A program made the position numbers and the translations under genes. Shown in pieces: positions 27,005 through 36,159 of a DNA stretch of 64,000 bases (position 1 is the first letter of the stretch; every line of letters begins with the position of its first letter). The stretch covers positions 1 to 64,000 of the forward strand of contig NZ_NFUT01000007.1 of assembly GCF_002127215.1 (NCBI RefSeq). Direction: 5' to 3'. The notes under the pieces were generated by a model, which saw only the letters and a list, made by a program, of their open reading frames with translations, ran no database searches and was not told the origin of the DNA. The DNA is from Hydrogenophaga sp. IBVHS2 (GTDB lineage Bacteria > Pseudomonadota > Gammaproteobacteria > Burkholderiales > Burkholderiaceae_C).

Positions 27005-27999
27005 TGTCCGGCGAGCGGCCTCGGGTGGCTGGCGGCATCGACCGCGCGGACCCTTCCCTCAGGGCGTTGTTCGATCGTCACGCGCCGGCAGACGGATTCT
27101 TTCCCTCTCCGGTGGCGGGGCTTCAGCTGATCCGTGCCAGCGCACCCACCGATCCCTTGAGCGTGTTCTACCGGCCCGCACTCTGCCTGGTGGTGGGTGG
27201 AAGGAAGCGTGTCTTCCTCAACGACCAGATCACGGAATACGGATCGGATGGCCACCTGGTGATCTCGCAAGACCTGCCGGCGCTCGGGCAAGTGGTCGAA
27301 GCGTCGCCGCTCGATCCGTACCTCTGCGTGCATCTGCGCTTCGAACAGGCCGAGATCAACCGGGTTGTGCTGGACCATGGCCCGCCGCGGGAGCCCGAAG
27401 GCGCCACCACCCGTGCGGCCCGAGGCTTGTATGTCGAGCCATCATCCGCCGCCCTGCTGGACGCGATCCTGCGCCTGGTTCGGCTGCTGGATGCGCCAGC
27501 CGATCAGGCGACCATGGCACCCCTGATCCGGCGCGAGATCGTCTACCGCCTGCTGAGCTCGGCCAATGGCTGGCGCCTGGCGCGCACCGCCCGGGCGGGC
27601 TGCTGCGACCATCGCATCGCGCGTGTGCTGGAGGTGTTGCGTGCGCGCTTTCGTGATTCCCTCGGCGTTCGCGAACTCGCCGGCATCGCTCACCTGAGCC
27701 CTTCGGCCCTGAACCTCAACTTCAAGGCGGTGACGTCGTTCACACCCCTGCAGTACGTCAAGCAGCTTCGCCTGCAGGAAGCGCGGCGTCTGGTCGTTTC
27801 CACCGACATGGATGCGGCCGCCGTGGCCTTGACCGTCGGCTACGACAGCCCCTCCCAGTTCAGCCGCGAGTACGCGCGCATGTTCGGCGAGCCTCCGTTG
27901 CGGGACAGAGCGCGTCTGCGTGTCAGCCCGGGTGCGTTCCTGCTGCAGGGCTCGTGCCTGGCCTCTGCGGCGGTGGCTGCTCAGGGCGTTGCGACGTAG
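27004..27999 (+). CDS. AraC-family regulator with AraC_N domain
   Basis: A 331-aa regulator with the AraC_N-type sensor domain (about residues 20-180: PLSVFYRPALCLVVGGRKRVFLND, VEASPLDPYLCVHLRF) and a C-terminal HTH pair (about 210-310: LGVRELAGIAHLSPSALNLNFKAVTSFTP, VALTVGYDSPSQFSREYARMFGEPP). ATG at 27004 is coupled to the CMD gene; GTG at 27001 would also be possible. Members often control divergent or co-transcribed oxidoreductases, which fits the SDR and CMD neighbours. The end overlaps the convergent TPR gene by 19 bases. Confidence 0.88.
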   Translation: MSGERPRVAGGIDRADPSLRALFDRHAPADGFFPSPVAGLQLIRASAPTDPLSVFYRPALCLVVGGRKRVFLNDQITEYGSDGHLVISQDLPALGQVVEASPLDPYLCVHLRFEQAEINRVVLDHGPPREPEGATTRAARGLYVEPSSAALLDAILRLVRLLDAPADQATMAPLIRREIVYRLLSSANGWRLARTARAGCCDHRIARVLEVLRARFRDSLGVRELAGIAHLSPSALNLNFKAVTSFTPLQYVKQLRLQEARRLVVSTDMDAAAVALTVGYDSPSQFSREYARMFGEPPLRDRARLRVSPGAFLLQGSCLASAAVAAQGVAT

Positions 28000-28466
28000 C
28001 GGTTGCCGTTGGCCTTGAAGGCCTGCACCGCCTTCTTCAGGTCGGTGTATTCCTCGCAGGGCAGAAAGCAGATCTTGTCGAGCGCCGCCAGTTGCCTCTC
28101 GGCCTTGGGCAGATCGCCCCTCATGAGGTAGAGCTCGCCGGAGTACTCGAGTGCGCCCCGGTGCTTCGGGTCGATCCGCAAGGCCTCCAGGTAGTGGCGC
28201 TCGGCCGCATCGAGGTCCGGCGTGCCCGACTTGCGCAGGCTGTAGCCCATCAGGTTGTTCCAGTCGGCCACGCCGGTCTCGTTCACCCGCCGGAGCTCGG
28301 CAATGGCTTCCGGCCATTTCTTTTGCGCAATCAGCGTGCGGGCGGTGGCCAGCGTGTTGGACGCCGGCGTGGACGGGGTCATGTCGGCGGCCGTCGCCAG
28401 CGGCATGGCCAGCGCCAGAACCAGCGCGGTCAACACAGCATTGGGTGAGATTGCACGGGTCGGCAT
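27981..28466 (-). CDS. Exported TPR-repeat protein of unknown function
   Basis: A 161-aa protein with a signal peptide (about residues 1-27, ending ATAAD) and two to three tetratricopeptide-like helical pairs (about 40-150: LIAQKKWPEAIAELRRV, AERHYLEALRIDPKHRGALEYSGELYLMRGDLPKAERQLAAL). Cys residues in KICFLPCEEY could form a disulfide. AAGGA lies about nine bases before ATG 28466; the longer frame to 28583 lacks a site. TPR proteins mediate protein contacts in the periplasm. Relatives annotated as tetratricopeptide repeat proteins are common in this order, but no partner is visible here. Confidence 0.8.
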   Translation of the reverse strand: MPTRAISPNAVLTALVLALAMPLATAADMTPSTPASNTLATARTLIAQKKWPEAIAELRRVNETGVADWNNLMGYSLRKSGTPDLDAAERHYLEALRIDPKHRGALEYSGELYLMRGDLPKAERQLAALDKICFLPCEEYTDLKKAVQAFKANGNRYVATP

Positions 28467-28549
28467 CGGCGTGTCCTTGGGGATGGTGGTCCGGCAGACG
28501 TTACCGCAACCGTGCCGCCACTTGAATCCCCGCCGGGGCCGCCGAAGGG

Positions 28550-29830
28550 TCAATGGGCCGAGGTGGTCGGCGCCTCCATCCACGCCACCAGCTGTCGCGC
28601 CACCCCCGCATCGCCGAGCAGGTCGATGTGGCCGGTCCGGTAGGCGATGTGCCGGTGCGGCGGGGGAAAGGACAGGCAGCGGGCCGGGTCGTCGTGCAGG
28701 CCCAGGGCGCTGTTCAGGGGCACCAGGCCATCGCCCACCAGGCGATCGGCCAGCAGGCTGCGGCGGGGGGCCAGCGTGGCGGCCACCGTGTGGCAGGCCA
28801 CCCCGGCCGGCAGGGGCAGCGGCACGCGCTGGTCGGGTCGGCGCCGGAACCGGTCATGCCCTTGCCAGTCGGCATCCAGCACATGGCCGTAGCGCAGGTC
28901 GGTGATGCCTGCGCTGCGCAGCTGGCTCAGGCGGGCCAGGGGCCGGCTGTAGGGCGTGCTGCCCAGCAGCCCGTCGACCCAGTGTCCGGCCCTCTCCAGC
29001 GGCGCACCATGGTGCGGCGTGCCCAGAAACACGATGCGGCGCAGCTGCCGGGTCCAGCGGTGGCCCGCCTCGGCGCCGTGGTGGCAGGCGGCGCGCACCA
29101 CCAGCCCTCCCATGCTGTGTGCCAGCACGCTGCACTCCTGCAGCGGCACCGGCCAGGCGTCGAGCAGCGCTTCCAGGTGGCCGGCCAGTTCGCGGCCGTT
29201 GACCGAGGTGTGCAGCCCGGTGTTGTAGCGCAGGTGGATCGGCGTGTAGCCCAGTTGCCGGGCCAGGTGCACCCCGTGGTCGTGGCCCGACCGGTGCCAT
29301 TGCAGATCGTTCATGCACAGCCCGTGCACCAGCACCAGCAGCCGGCCGCTGACGGCGCCTGTGGCGTCCGGTGCCGCCAGGTCCAGGGGGCGGCCGTCGC
29401 GGCGCCAGTGCATGCGGGTGGCCAGCGGGTTGCCGTCGGCGCTCAGGCGATCGCCCATCACGCCATTGAGGGCCGCCACCACCGCGTCCCGTTCGGCCGA
29501 GGGTTCGGCCGCGGTCGGATCGCGTTCCAGGAAGGGTTCCAGCCGCAGCAAGGCCCCCTGCAGACCGGCATCCACCAGGCGCGTCACGCCGCGGATGCCC
29601 TGGTAGACCATGCCGGTGAGGCCGCCGGCGCGACCCGGCTGTGCGTCCCCGGACAACCCCAGGCTGCCGAGCACCGACCGGTGCACGCCCTCGGCGATGT
29701 GCGTGACCTCCGTGGTGGCCTGGGTCGCGATGCGGGCGGCACCGCGCAGATCGCTCGCCCGCAGCTGGCCCAGCAAGGCGGCGGCGGACCGCACCGGCGG
29801 GGCGGATCTGGGGGTGCGGGGGTTGGCCAT
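28550..29830 (-). CDS. Lipase-like alpha/beta hydrolase
   Basis: A 426-aa protein with an N-terminal helical region of about 150 residues, then an alpha/beta-hydrolase core. The oxyanion strand is LLVLVHGLCMND, the nucleophile elbow is AHSMGG, and HRHIAYRTGHIDLL near the C-terminus offers the catalytic His. FLGTPHHGAPLERAG is typical of PGAP1/triacylglycerol-lipase-like enzymes. There is no signal peptide. GGAG precedes ATG 29830; the slightly longer frame from 29860 is less likely. The substrate is unknown, perhaps a lipid or polyester. It diverges from the B12-binding protein gene across 192 bases that hold no gene. Confidence 0.83.
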   Translation of the reverse strand: MANPRTPRSAPPVRSAAALLGQLRASDLRGAARIATQATTEVTHIAEGVHRSVLGSLGLSGDAQPGRAGGLTGMVYQGIRGVTRLVDAGLQGALLRLEPFLERDPTAAEPSAERDAVVAALNGVMGDRLSADGNPLATRMHWRRDGRPLDLAAPDATGAVSGRLLVLVHGLCMNDLQWHRSGHDHGVHLARQLGYTPIHLRYNTGLHTSVNGRELAGHLEALLDAWPVPLQECSVLAHSMGGLVVRAACHHGAEAGHRWTRQLRRIVFLGTPHHGAPLERAGHWVDGLLGSTPYSRPLARLSQLRSAGITDLRYGHVLDADWQGHDRFRRRPDQRVPLPLPAGVACHTVAATLAPRRSLLADRLVGDGLVPLNSALGLHDDPARCLSFPPPHRHIAYRTGHIDLLGDAGVARQLVAWMEAPTTSAH

Positions 29831-30022
29831 GGCGGCTCCGGTGGGGGCGGGTGGAACCACCCGCTACACCCTTTTACCCGAGAAATGCGGCATGGCCCTG
29901 CCGTCATCGGTTCACCGGATTGTGGTTTTCCAATCGGTGCACAACAATCGCGGAGCCGGCTCAGGGAATGGCCGGCGCACCGAGCTGCATACCCGGCCGG
30001 TGGGCGTTCAGGGGAGACGTTC

Positions 30023-30952
30023 ATGTCGCACGTGCATCAGCTGCGCGAGGCCATCCGGATGGAGGACGGGCCGTCGTCCCAGTGCAAACGGTCGCTGCTG
30101 CGCGTCATCGACCACCAGATCATTCCCCAGCTCTCGGGCGTCCACGAGGAGCGGCCCGGATCAGGCCCGTCGCAACCGGCCAGGCCGCTGGTCCTGGCCG
30201 ACGGCGTGCTGGCCCGGTTTGCCGCCCTGTGCTGCGCCGATGACGAACAGTCGTGCATGGCGTTCATCACCGACCTGCTGCAGGACGGCCATGCACTGTC
30301 CGATGTGCTGCAGAACCTGGTGGCGCCGGCGGCGCGCCACCTGGGGCAGCAGTGGGACCAGGACCGCATCGATTTTTCGGCCGTGGCGCTGGGTCTGGCC
30401 CGGATGCAGGCCATTGCCCACCACTTCGTGCCGCTGGAACGTCAGACCGGTCGCATGGCCGAGGACAAGTTCAGCATCATGCTGGCCGCCGCGCCCGGCA
30501 CCACCCACCTGCTGGGCCTGACCATGATCCAGGAGCTGTTCGCCAGCGATGGCTGGGACGTGCGGCTGGAGCTGGCCACCAGCCCTGCCGACCTGCAGAC
30601 GGCGGTGGCCGCCGACTGGATGGACGTGCTGGGCCTGTCGGTCGGGCTCACCGAGCAGCTGGATCGACTGCCTGCGCTGGTGGCCGACCTTCGCCAGCGA
30701 TCCCTCAATCCCCGCATGGGGGTTCTGCTCGGCGGTGCAGCCTTCCAGGAGGCGGCGTCCGCGCCGCACGCCTACGGCGCCGATGCCATCTGCCTGGACC
30801 CCGGCTCGGCGATCCGGACCGCCCGCCGCATGGCCATGCAGGTGCATGCCGGCGGCCGTGACGCCCCGCCGGTCAGCCACCCGAGCGCAGCAGCAGCGCC
30901 GGACTCAGACGCAGCCGGCTCGACAGGTAGCGGGCGCCAGCGAGCAGGCTGA
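30023..30952 (+). CDS. Cobalamin-binding domain protein, AerR/PpaA-like
   Basis: A 309-aa soluble protein. Residues about 55-140 form a four-helix B12-binding cap (LCCADDEQSCMAFITDLLQ, LVAPAARHLGQQWDQDRIDF), and about 150-265 form a Rossmann-type B12 domain with THLLG (His162, Gly165), LGLSVGL and LLGGAAF. The usual DxHxxG base-off motif has Thr for Asp but keeps His and Gly, as I recall for the photosensory AerR/PpaA/CarH group. AerR proteins bind light-sensitive cobalamin and antagonise a repressor. No photosynthesis gene or MerR domain is nearby, so its target is unknown. ATG at 30023 has GGGGAGA upstream; the much longer frame from 28553 is a shadow. Its end overlaps the convergent permease gene by 80 bases. 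Confidence 0.8.
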   Translation: MSHVHQLREAIRMEDGPSSQCKRSLLRVIDHQIIPQLSGVHEERPGSGPSQPARPLVLADGVLARFAALCCADDEQSCMAFITDLLQDGHALSDVLQNLVAPAARHLGQQWDQDRIDFSAVALGLARMQAIAHHFVPLERQTGRMAEDKFSIMLAAAPGTTHLLGLTMIQELFASDGWDVRLELATSPADLQTAVAADWMDVLGLSVGLTEQLDRLPALVADLRQRSLNPRMGVLLGGAAFQEAASAPHAYGADAICLDPGSAIRTARRMAMQVHAGGRDAPPVSHPSAAAAPDSDAAGSTGSGRQRAG

Positions 30953-33381
30953 CGCCGCCCACGAGCACCACCGTCGCCAGCCCGGTCCAGTACAGGCCGG
31001 CCGGCCGGATGTCGAGCTGCCACAGCAGCAGCGCGGTGGCCAGCAGGCTGCCGCTGAGCCAGGCAAAGCCGGCGGTCACCGCCGCCAGGACCCCGTATTC
31101 CCACCACAGCACCTGCCGCAGCAGGCCGTGGCGCGCGCCCAGCGCATGCATGACGGTGGCCTCGAACAGCTGCCGGCTGCGGCTGGCGGCCACCACGCTG
31201 GCCAGCACCAGCATGCTGGCCGCCAGACAGACGCCCGCCACCAGGCCCAGCCCGGTGCCGGCGCGGCCCAGCAGGCGCCGGCTCTCCTGCAGCAGGGCTT
31301 CGGTGCGGGCGCTGGCGATGTTGGGCGCCACCCGGGCCAGCCGGTCCTGTGCGATCAGGGCCTGCTCGGGCGACATCCAGGCGGCACCGACATGGCGGGT
31401 GATGAAGGGGTCGAGCACACCGTCGCTGAAGATGGCCTCCAGCCACAGGCGCGACTGCAGCCGGCGCTGGCTGTAGATGGCGCCGAGCGTGGCCTCCACC
31501 GGCGTGCCCATGATCTCGAAGCGCAGGCGGTCGCCCACCTGCAGGCCCAGCCCGTCGGCCTCCCGGTCTTCCATCGCCACCAGCGGTGGGCCCTGGTGGT
31601 CGGTCGGCCACCAGGCACCCCGGTCGATCACCACATCGTCGAAATTGCCGCTGCGGTCGCTGAGCTTGTGCTCGTCGAGCGATTCGCGTGCCCGGTCGGC
31701 ATCGCCGTCGCGCAGGGCCTGGCCATTGACGGCCACCAGCCGCCCGAGCACCAGCGGTGCGGTGCGAACCGATGATCCGCCAGGCAGGCCTTGTAGGGTC
31801 TGCTGCAGCAGGGGCAGCTGATCGGTCTGCACGTCGTGCATCACGAGTGCCGGGGCCTGTTCGGGCACCACCTCGTCGAGGGTGCGCAACAGGCTGGCCA
31901 CCACCAGCGTGCAGGCCACCAGCAGGGTGAGTGCCGAGCCCAGCGAGAGCAGGGCGGTCCGCAGCGGCGAGTGCGGCTGCTGCAGGCCCGCCAGCGCCAG
32001 CTGCAGCGGCAACGGCAGGCCCGTGCGTTGCTGCAGGCCGCATGCCAGACGCCGCAGTACCCGGGCAAGACCGTCCAGCAGCAGCAGGACGGTGGCGGTG
32101 GTCAGTGCAAAGGCCAGTCCGAACCTCGGATCGGGCAGGCTGGCCACGAGCAGCAGCACCAGGGCTGCGCCGGCCAGCAGCGTCAGCATCCGGGTGCGGC
32201 GCGGGGTGGCCAGTGCGGCGGCCTGCACGCCCCGGAACAGCACCGCCGGCGACACCGACAGCGCCCGTCCCAGCGCGGGCAGGGCGAAGGTCAGGGCCGT
32301 CATCACGCCAAAGACGAGCGCCATCAGACCCGGTAGCCACAGGCTCCGCCCGCCCGTGGCCAGCGGCAGCTGTCCGGCGACCAGCTGCCCGGCGAGCGCG
32401 GCCAGGGTGATGCCCAGCAAGGCCCCGCTCGCGCTGGCCATGAGGGCCAGCAGGCCGATCTGCAGCAGCACGAAGCCGGCCAGACGCGCGTCGGTCAGGC
32501 CCACCGCCCGCAGCGTGGCCAGTGCCACCAGCCGGCCCTGCAGCCAGGTCTGCACGCTGTTGAACACCCCGAGGCCCCCGATGAACAGGGCCGAGAAGCC
32601 GATCAGCAGCAACCCCGAACCGATCTGCGCCAGCACCTCGGCCATGCGGTCGCTGCGTTCGTCGAAGCTGCGCACCTCGGCGTCGATGCCGGGGTGGGCG
32701 GCGATGAAGGCATCGCGCCATGCCGCGGCGCCGGGGGCACTGCCGGGGTTGATGCGCACCCGGTAGAGGTGGTCGATGCGGCTGAGCGGCTGCACCAGGC
32801 CGGTGGCCAGCAGGGCCGCCTCCGACAGCAGCACCGGCGCTGCGCCCCAGTCGGCGCGCAGGCTGCGGTCGGGCTGCCGCTGCACCAGGGCCGTCACCAC
32901 CAGCTCGGCGTCGCCCAGCATGACCCGGTCGCCCGGCTGCAGTCCCAGCCGGGTGGCGAGGGCGGCATCCACGGCCACCGCCGGCCTGCCGTCCCGAGGC
33001 AGCAAGGCCTGCGGCAGACCCGCACCGGTGTCCGCAGCGCCCGACAGCTCGACCGAGCCATACAGCGGGTATGCACCGTCGGCGCTCACCAGCTCCACCA
33101 GCTGGGAGCGGCCCGACCCGGTGCGCAGCATGGTGCGCAGCTCCAGCACCCGGGACACGGTGCCCCTGGACCGCATCCAGGCCAGCGCGTCGTCGGGCAG
33201 CGGCGCGGTGGCGGCCACCTCCACGTCGCCGCCGAACAGGGTGCGCGCGTCTTCGGTGAGACCGTCGGCCACCTGGCGGTACAGGCCGCCACCGGCAGCC
33301 ACCAGCGACACGCCCAGCAGCAGGCAGGCCACCAGCACCCACAGCGGCCGCCCGCCGGTGCGCAGATCGCGCCAGGCCAGT

Positions 33382-33398
<17 letters not shown>
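30873..33398 (-). CDS. FtsX-type ABC transporter permease (YbbP-like)
   Basis: An 841-aa permease with TM1 near the N-terminus (PLWVLVACLLLGVSLVAAGG), a MacB-type periplasmic domain, two FtsX core modules (TM groups about residues 240-400 and 680-835) and additional TM segments in the middle, the YbbP layout. GTG at 33398 is chosen: GGAG lies 7 bases upstream and it overlaps the ATPase stop by 17 bases. Such permeases do not import; they move lipids or lipoprotein-like substrates, or transmit force to the periplasm. In E. coli, ybbA-ybbP lies beside the tesA thioesterase gene; here a lipase-like hydrolase lies two genes away. Confidence 0.9.
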
Positions 33399-34092
<694 letters not shown>

Positions 34093-34162
34093 GGGCTGTC
34101 GGAGGTTGCCGTGCCCCCCGAGTTCCCGCAGCGCAGCACGGCCGAGCCGGGCGCTGGCGGCC

Positions 34163-34180
34163 TGCATACCGTGGTATGCA
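34163..34180. promoter_or_regulatory. Operator-like palindrome upstream of the ABC operon
   Basis: TGCATACCGTGGTATGCA is an 18-bp dyad with two perfect 8-base arms. It lies about 70 bases before the ATPase start, in the divergent gap between the ABC operon and the pilin-like operon. Length and symmetry fit a dimeric repressor site (GntR- or TetR-like), but no regulator gene for it is nearby. Confidence 0.5.
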
Positions 34181-34359
34181 GGGCCTGTGAACCAAAGTGG
34201 GCATTCGGCATCTCCTGCCGGAACTTGAGGTCGGTGGGCGACCGTTCAGCCCCGAATCCGCACCGTTGGTTGAGTAAATCACGGCAAACCATTGAATAGT
34301 GTGCGTTTTTCCCCGTTGTACTGTTTCCGGTGGACACCCGTGCCTCTACACTCCCGGCA

Positions 34360-34380
34360 TACCCCCACCTGTTTGGGGTA
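34360..34380 (+). promoter_or_regulatory. Inverted repeat in the leader of the pilin-like operon
   Basis: TACCCCCA and TTGGGGTA form a near-perfect hairpin or dyad (one mismatch) about 45 bases before the GTG of the first subunit gene. It could be a regulator site or an mRNA 5' structure. The rest of the gap (34093-34424) shows no gene; the region around 34280-34330 is AT-rich and a plausible promoter position. Confidence 0.4.
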
Positions 34381-34424
34381 ATCCCAAAGGCCACAGGCCC
34401 CGTTTCACCGCAAAGGAAAGTCCC

Positions 34425-35021
34425 GTGAAAAAAGCCCTCCTGATCAAGACCGCCGTTGCCCTGGCACTGACCACCCCCATGCTCTCCATGGCCGAATCCC
34501 AGCTGGTGGTGGCCGCCACGGGGAGCGCCACGGCCCGGCTCGGTTTTCAGGTGGTGATTCCGCGGGTGCTGTTCCTGGGCGTGGGCACGGGCAGCACCGG
34601 CCTGGCGACCAACACCACGGTGGACACGGTCAGCTTCAACTACACCAACAACCCGGAGGCCGTGGGCCTGGGCGGCCCGGCCAACCAGATCACCGGCAAC
34701 GAGGTGCCGGTGCGTGTGGTGGGCAACAACGGCAACATCACCCTGAGCGCCTCGACCACCGGCCCGCTGGCCAACGGCAGCGGCGACGTGATTCCCTGGA
34801 GCCAGATCACCGCCGAGTCCACCCAGACCACCCTGCCGGCGCCCGTCATCCCCGACACCGGTGCCGGCCCGACCGTCAACGTCACGCCCACCAGCGGCAA
34901 GGTCACCGACCGCAGCGCCACCTGGCGCTTCTCGTACGCCAACACCATCACGCCGCCGGCCGGTACCTACGGCGGCGGCAATGCTGGTCCCCGCGTGATC
35001 TACACCGCCGCCATGCCCTGA
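34425..35021 (+). CDS. Secreted pilin-like (SCPU/CsuA-like) subunit 1
   Basis: A 198-aa exported protein. GTG at 34425 has AAAGGAAAG just upstream and starts a signal peptide (VKKALLIKTAVALALTTPMLSMA, about residues 1-23). The mature part is Gly/Thr/Asn-rich and predicted to be all beta, with the conserved features ATARLGFQVVIPRVLFLGVG near the N-terminus and WRFSYAN...PPAGTYGGG with a C-terminal YTAAMP. The pattern resembles spore-coat-U/Csu-type fimbrial subunits. It is first in a six-gene operon with its own chaperone and outer-membrane barrel, and its strong site suggests it is the most abundant product. Confidence 0.72.
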   Translation: MKKALLIKTAVALALTTPMLSMAESQLVVAATGSATARLGFQVVIPRVLFLGVGTGSTGLATNTTVDTVSFNYTNNPEAVGLGGPANQITGNEVPVRVVGNNGNITLSASTTGPLANGSGDVIPWSQITAESTQTTLPAPVIPDTGAGPTVNVTPTSGKVTDRSATWRFSYANTITPPAGTYGGGNAGPRVIYTAAMP

Positions 35022-35074
35022 GCGGCAGGCGAACGCACACACGCTTTTACCGACGGTCCGGGGAATCCACTGTC

Positions 35075-35713
35075 ATGAGGCAGCCGAATGCCTGGGGTGC
35101 ACCTGCGCCGGTCGTGCGTGGGAGGCCACTGGTCCTGGGCCTGCTGGGGCTTGTCCTGGCCGGGTCGGCCCATGCCTGGAGCCTGTCGGTGGCCGCAGCG
35201 TCCTCGCGGGTGTTCCTGCACGTGGGCACCGGGACGGCCAATGCCAACAACCCGACGGTCGACCGGGTCACGGCCGACCTCACCCCGGCCGAACTGCTGG
35301 CCCGCAACCCCAAGGTCATGACCAGCAGCGGCATGCAGTCCAACAGCCTGTCGGGCGACAACTTCGCCACCTGTCCCACGCCGTCGACCCAGGTGCTGAT
35401 CGGGGCGTCCTACCGCCGCAACAACAATGGGCAGGGGCAGGCCGTGCTGAGCGTGAATGCCCCGGCCAGCCTGGTCAGCGCCGCCGGCGACACCATTCCC
35501 ATCAGCGAGATCAGCTGGACCGTGTCGGCGCCCGGCAGTCCGGTGCCCGGGATCATCCCGGCGGGCACCTTCTCGGCCGGGCAGCGCCAGCTGGCCACGG
35601 TGCCGCCCAACACCTTCATCGAGAACTGCCACACCTTCCGGTACGCCAATTCGGCCATCCGGGCGGCGGGCACCTACACCGGTGTCGTGACCTACACGCT
35701 GTCCACCCCATGA
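35075..35713 (+). CDS. Secreted pilin-like subunit 2
   Basis: A 212-aa exported protein with a signal peptide (hydrophobic core PLVLGLLGLVLAGSAHA, cleaved near residue 34). The mature part begins WSLSVAAASSRVFLHVGTG, matching the N-terminal motif of subunit 1, and ends FRYANSAIRAAGTYTGVVTYTLSTP, the same C-terminal strand motif as in subunit 1. Two Cys (ATCPTP and ENCHTF) may form a disulfide, as in Csu-type subunits; subunit 1 lacks such a pair. The stop overlaps the next start (ATGA). It is probably a minor or adaptor subunit. Confidence 0.7.
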   Translation: MRQPNAWGAPAPVVRGRPLVLGLLGLVLAGSAHAWSLSVAAASSRVFLHVGTGTANANNPTVDRVTADLTPAELLARNPKVMTSSGMQSNSLSGDNFATCPTPSTQVLIGASYRRNNNGQGQAVLSVNAPASLVSAAGDTIPISEISWTVSAPGSPVPGIIPAGTFSAGQRQLATVPPNTFIENCHTFRYANSAIRAAGTYTGVVTYTLSTP

Positions 35714-36159
35714 AGCGCCCGGTTTTCCTGATCGGGCTGGCGATCGCCGCCCTCACGTGCGGAGCCGGTCCTGTCCGCCTGGACGACTCCCTCACCCACA
35801 CGGTGCCGCCCAATGTGCAGATGCAATGGCGGCCGATGCAGGCGTCGGCCGGTCCCGCCGGCTCGATGGAAGCCTGGCTGCGGGTGAATGTGCGGGTGGA
35901 CACCGCCGCCTGGGCCGGGCAGTCCGGTCGGGTGTACATGGTGCTGGCACGGGACGGCACCTCGGTGGTGGAGGCCAGCTGGACCTCGCAGGGGCGGCTG
36001 CTGGCCGGACGCGTGCTGTCGGGCGAACGGACCCTGGTCTATGCGGGCGCATTGCCCGCCGCCCTGAACGACCAGCTGGCGGTGCGGCTGCGGGCCTCCC
36101 CCGACTGGGACCGCCCGGTGCGCCGCCTGAACTTTCATTTCGAACTCGAGACCCCTTGA
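35710..36159 (+). CDS. Small beta-rich exported protein of the pilin-like operon
   Basis: A 149-aa protein with a short hydrophobic leader (about residues 1-20, FLIGLAIAALTCGAG) and a beta-rich mature part with alternating hydrophobic strands (WLRVNVRVDTAAW, VYMVLARDG, RRLNFHFELE). A Cys near the leader end hints at a lipoprotein, but the lipobox is not canonical. No family was recognised. Start and stop overlap the neighbours (ATGA before, TGATG after), so it is an integral part of the operon; its position between subunit and chaperone suggests an assembly or tip role. It could be a divergent pilin. Confidence 0.6.
   Translation: MKRPVFLIGLAIAALTCGAGPVRLDDSLTHTVPPNVQMQWRPMQASAGPAGSMEAWLRVNVRVDTAAWAGQSGRVYMVLARDGTSVVEASWTSQGRLLAGRVLSGERTLVYAGALPAALNDQLAVRLRASPDWDRPVRRLNFHFELETP

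Noticed and set aside
29831..30022. Cobalamin riboswitch upstream of the B12-binding protein
   Set aside because: The leader shows no recognisable B12-box; the gene binds rather than makes or imports cobalamin.
30772..33342. 856-aa minus-strand open frame offset from the FtsX permease
   Set aside because: Gly/Arg/Ala-rich out-of-frame shadow of the permease gene with no family features.
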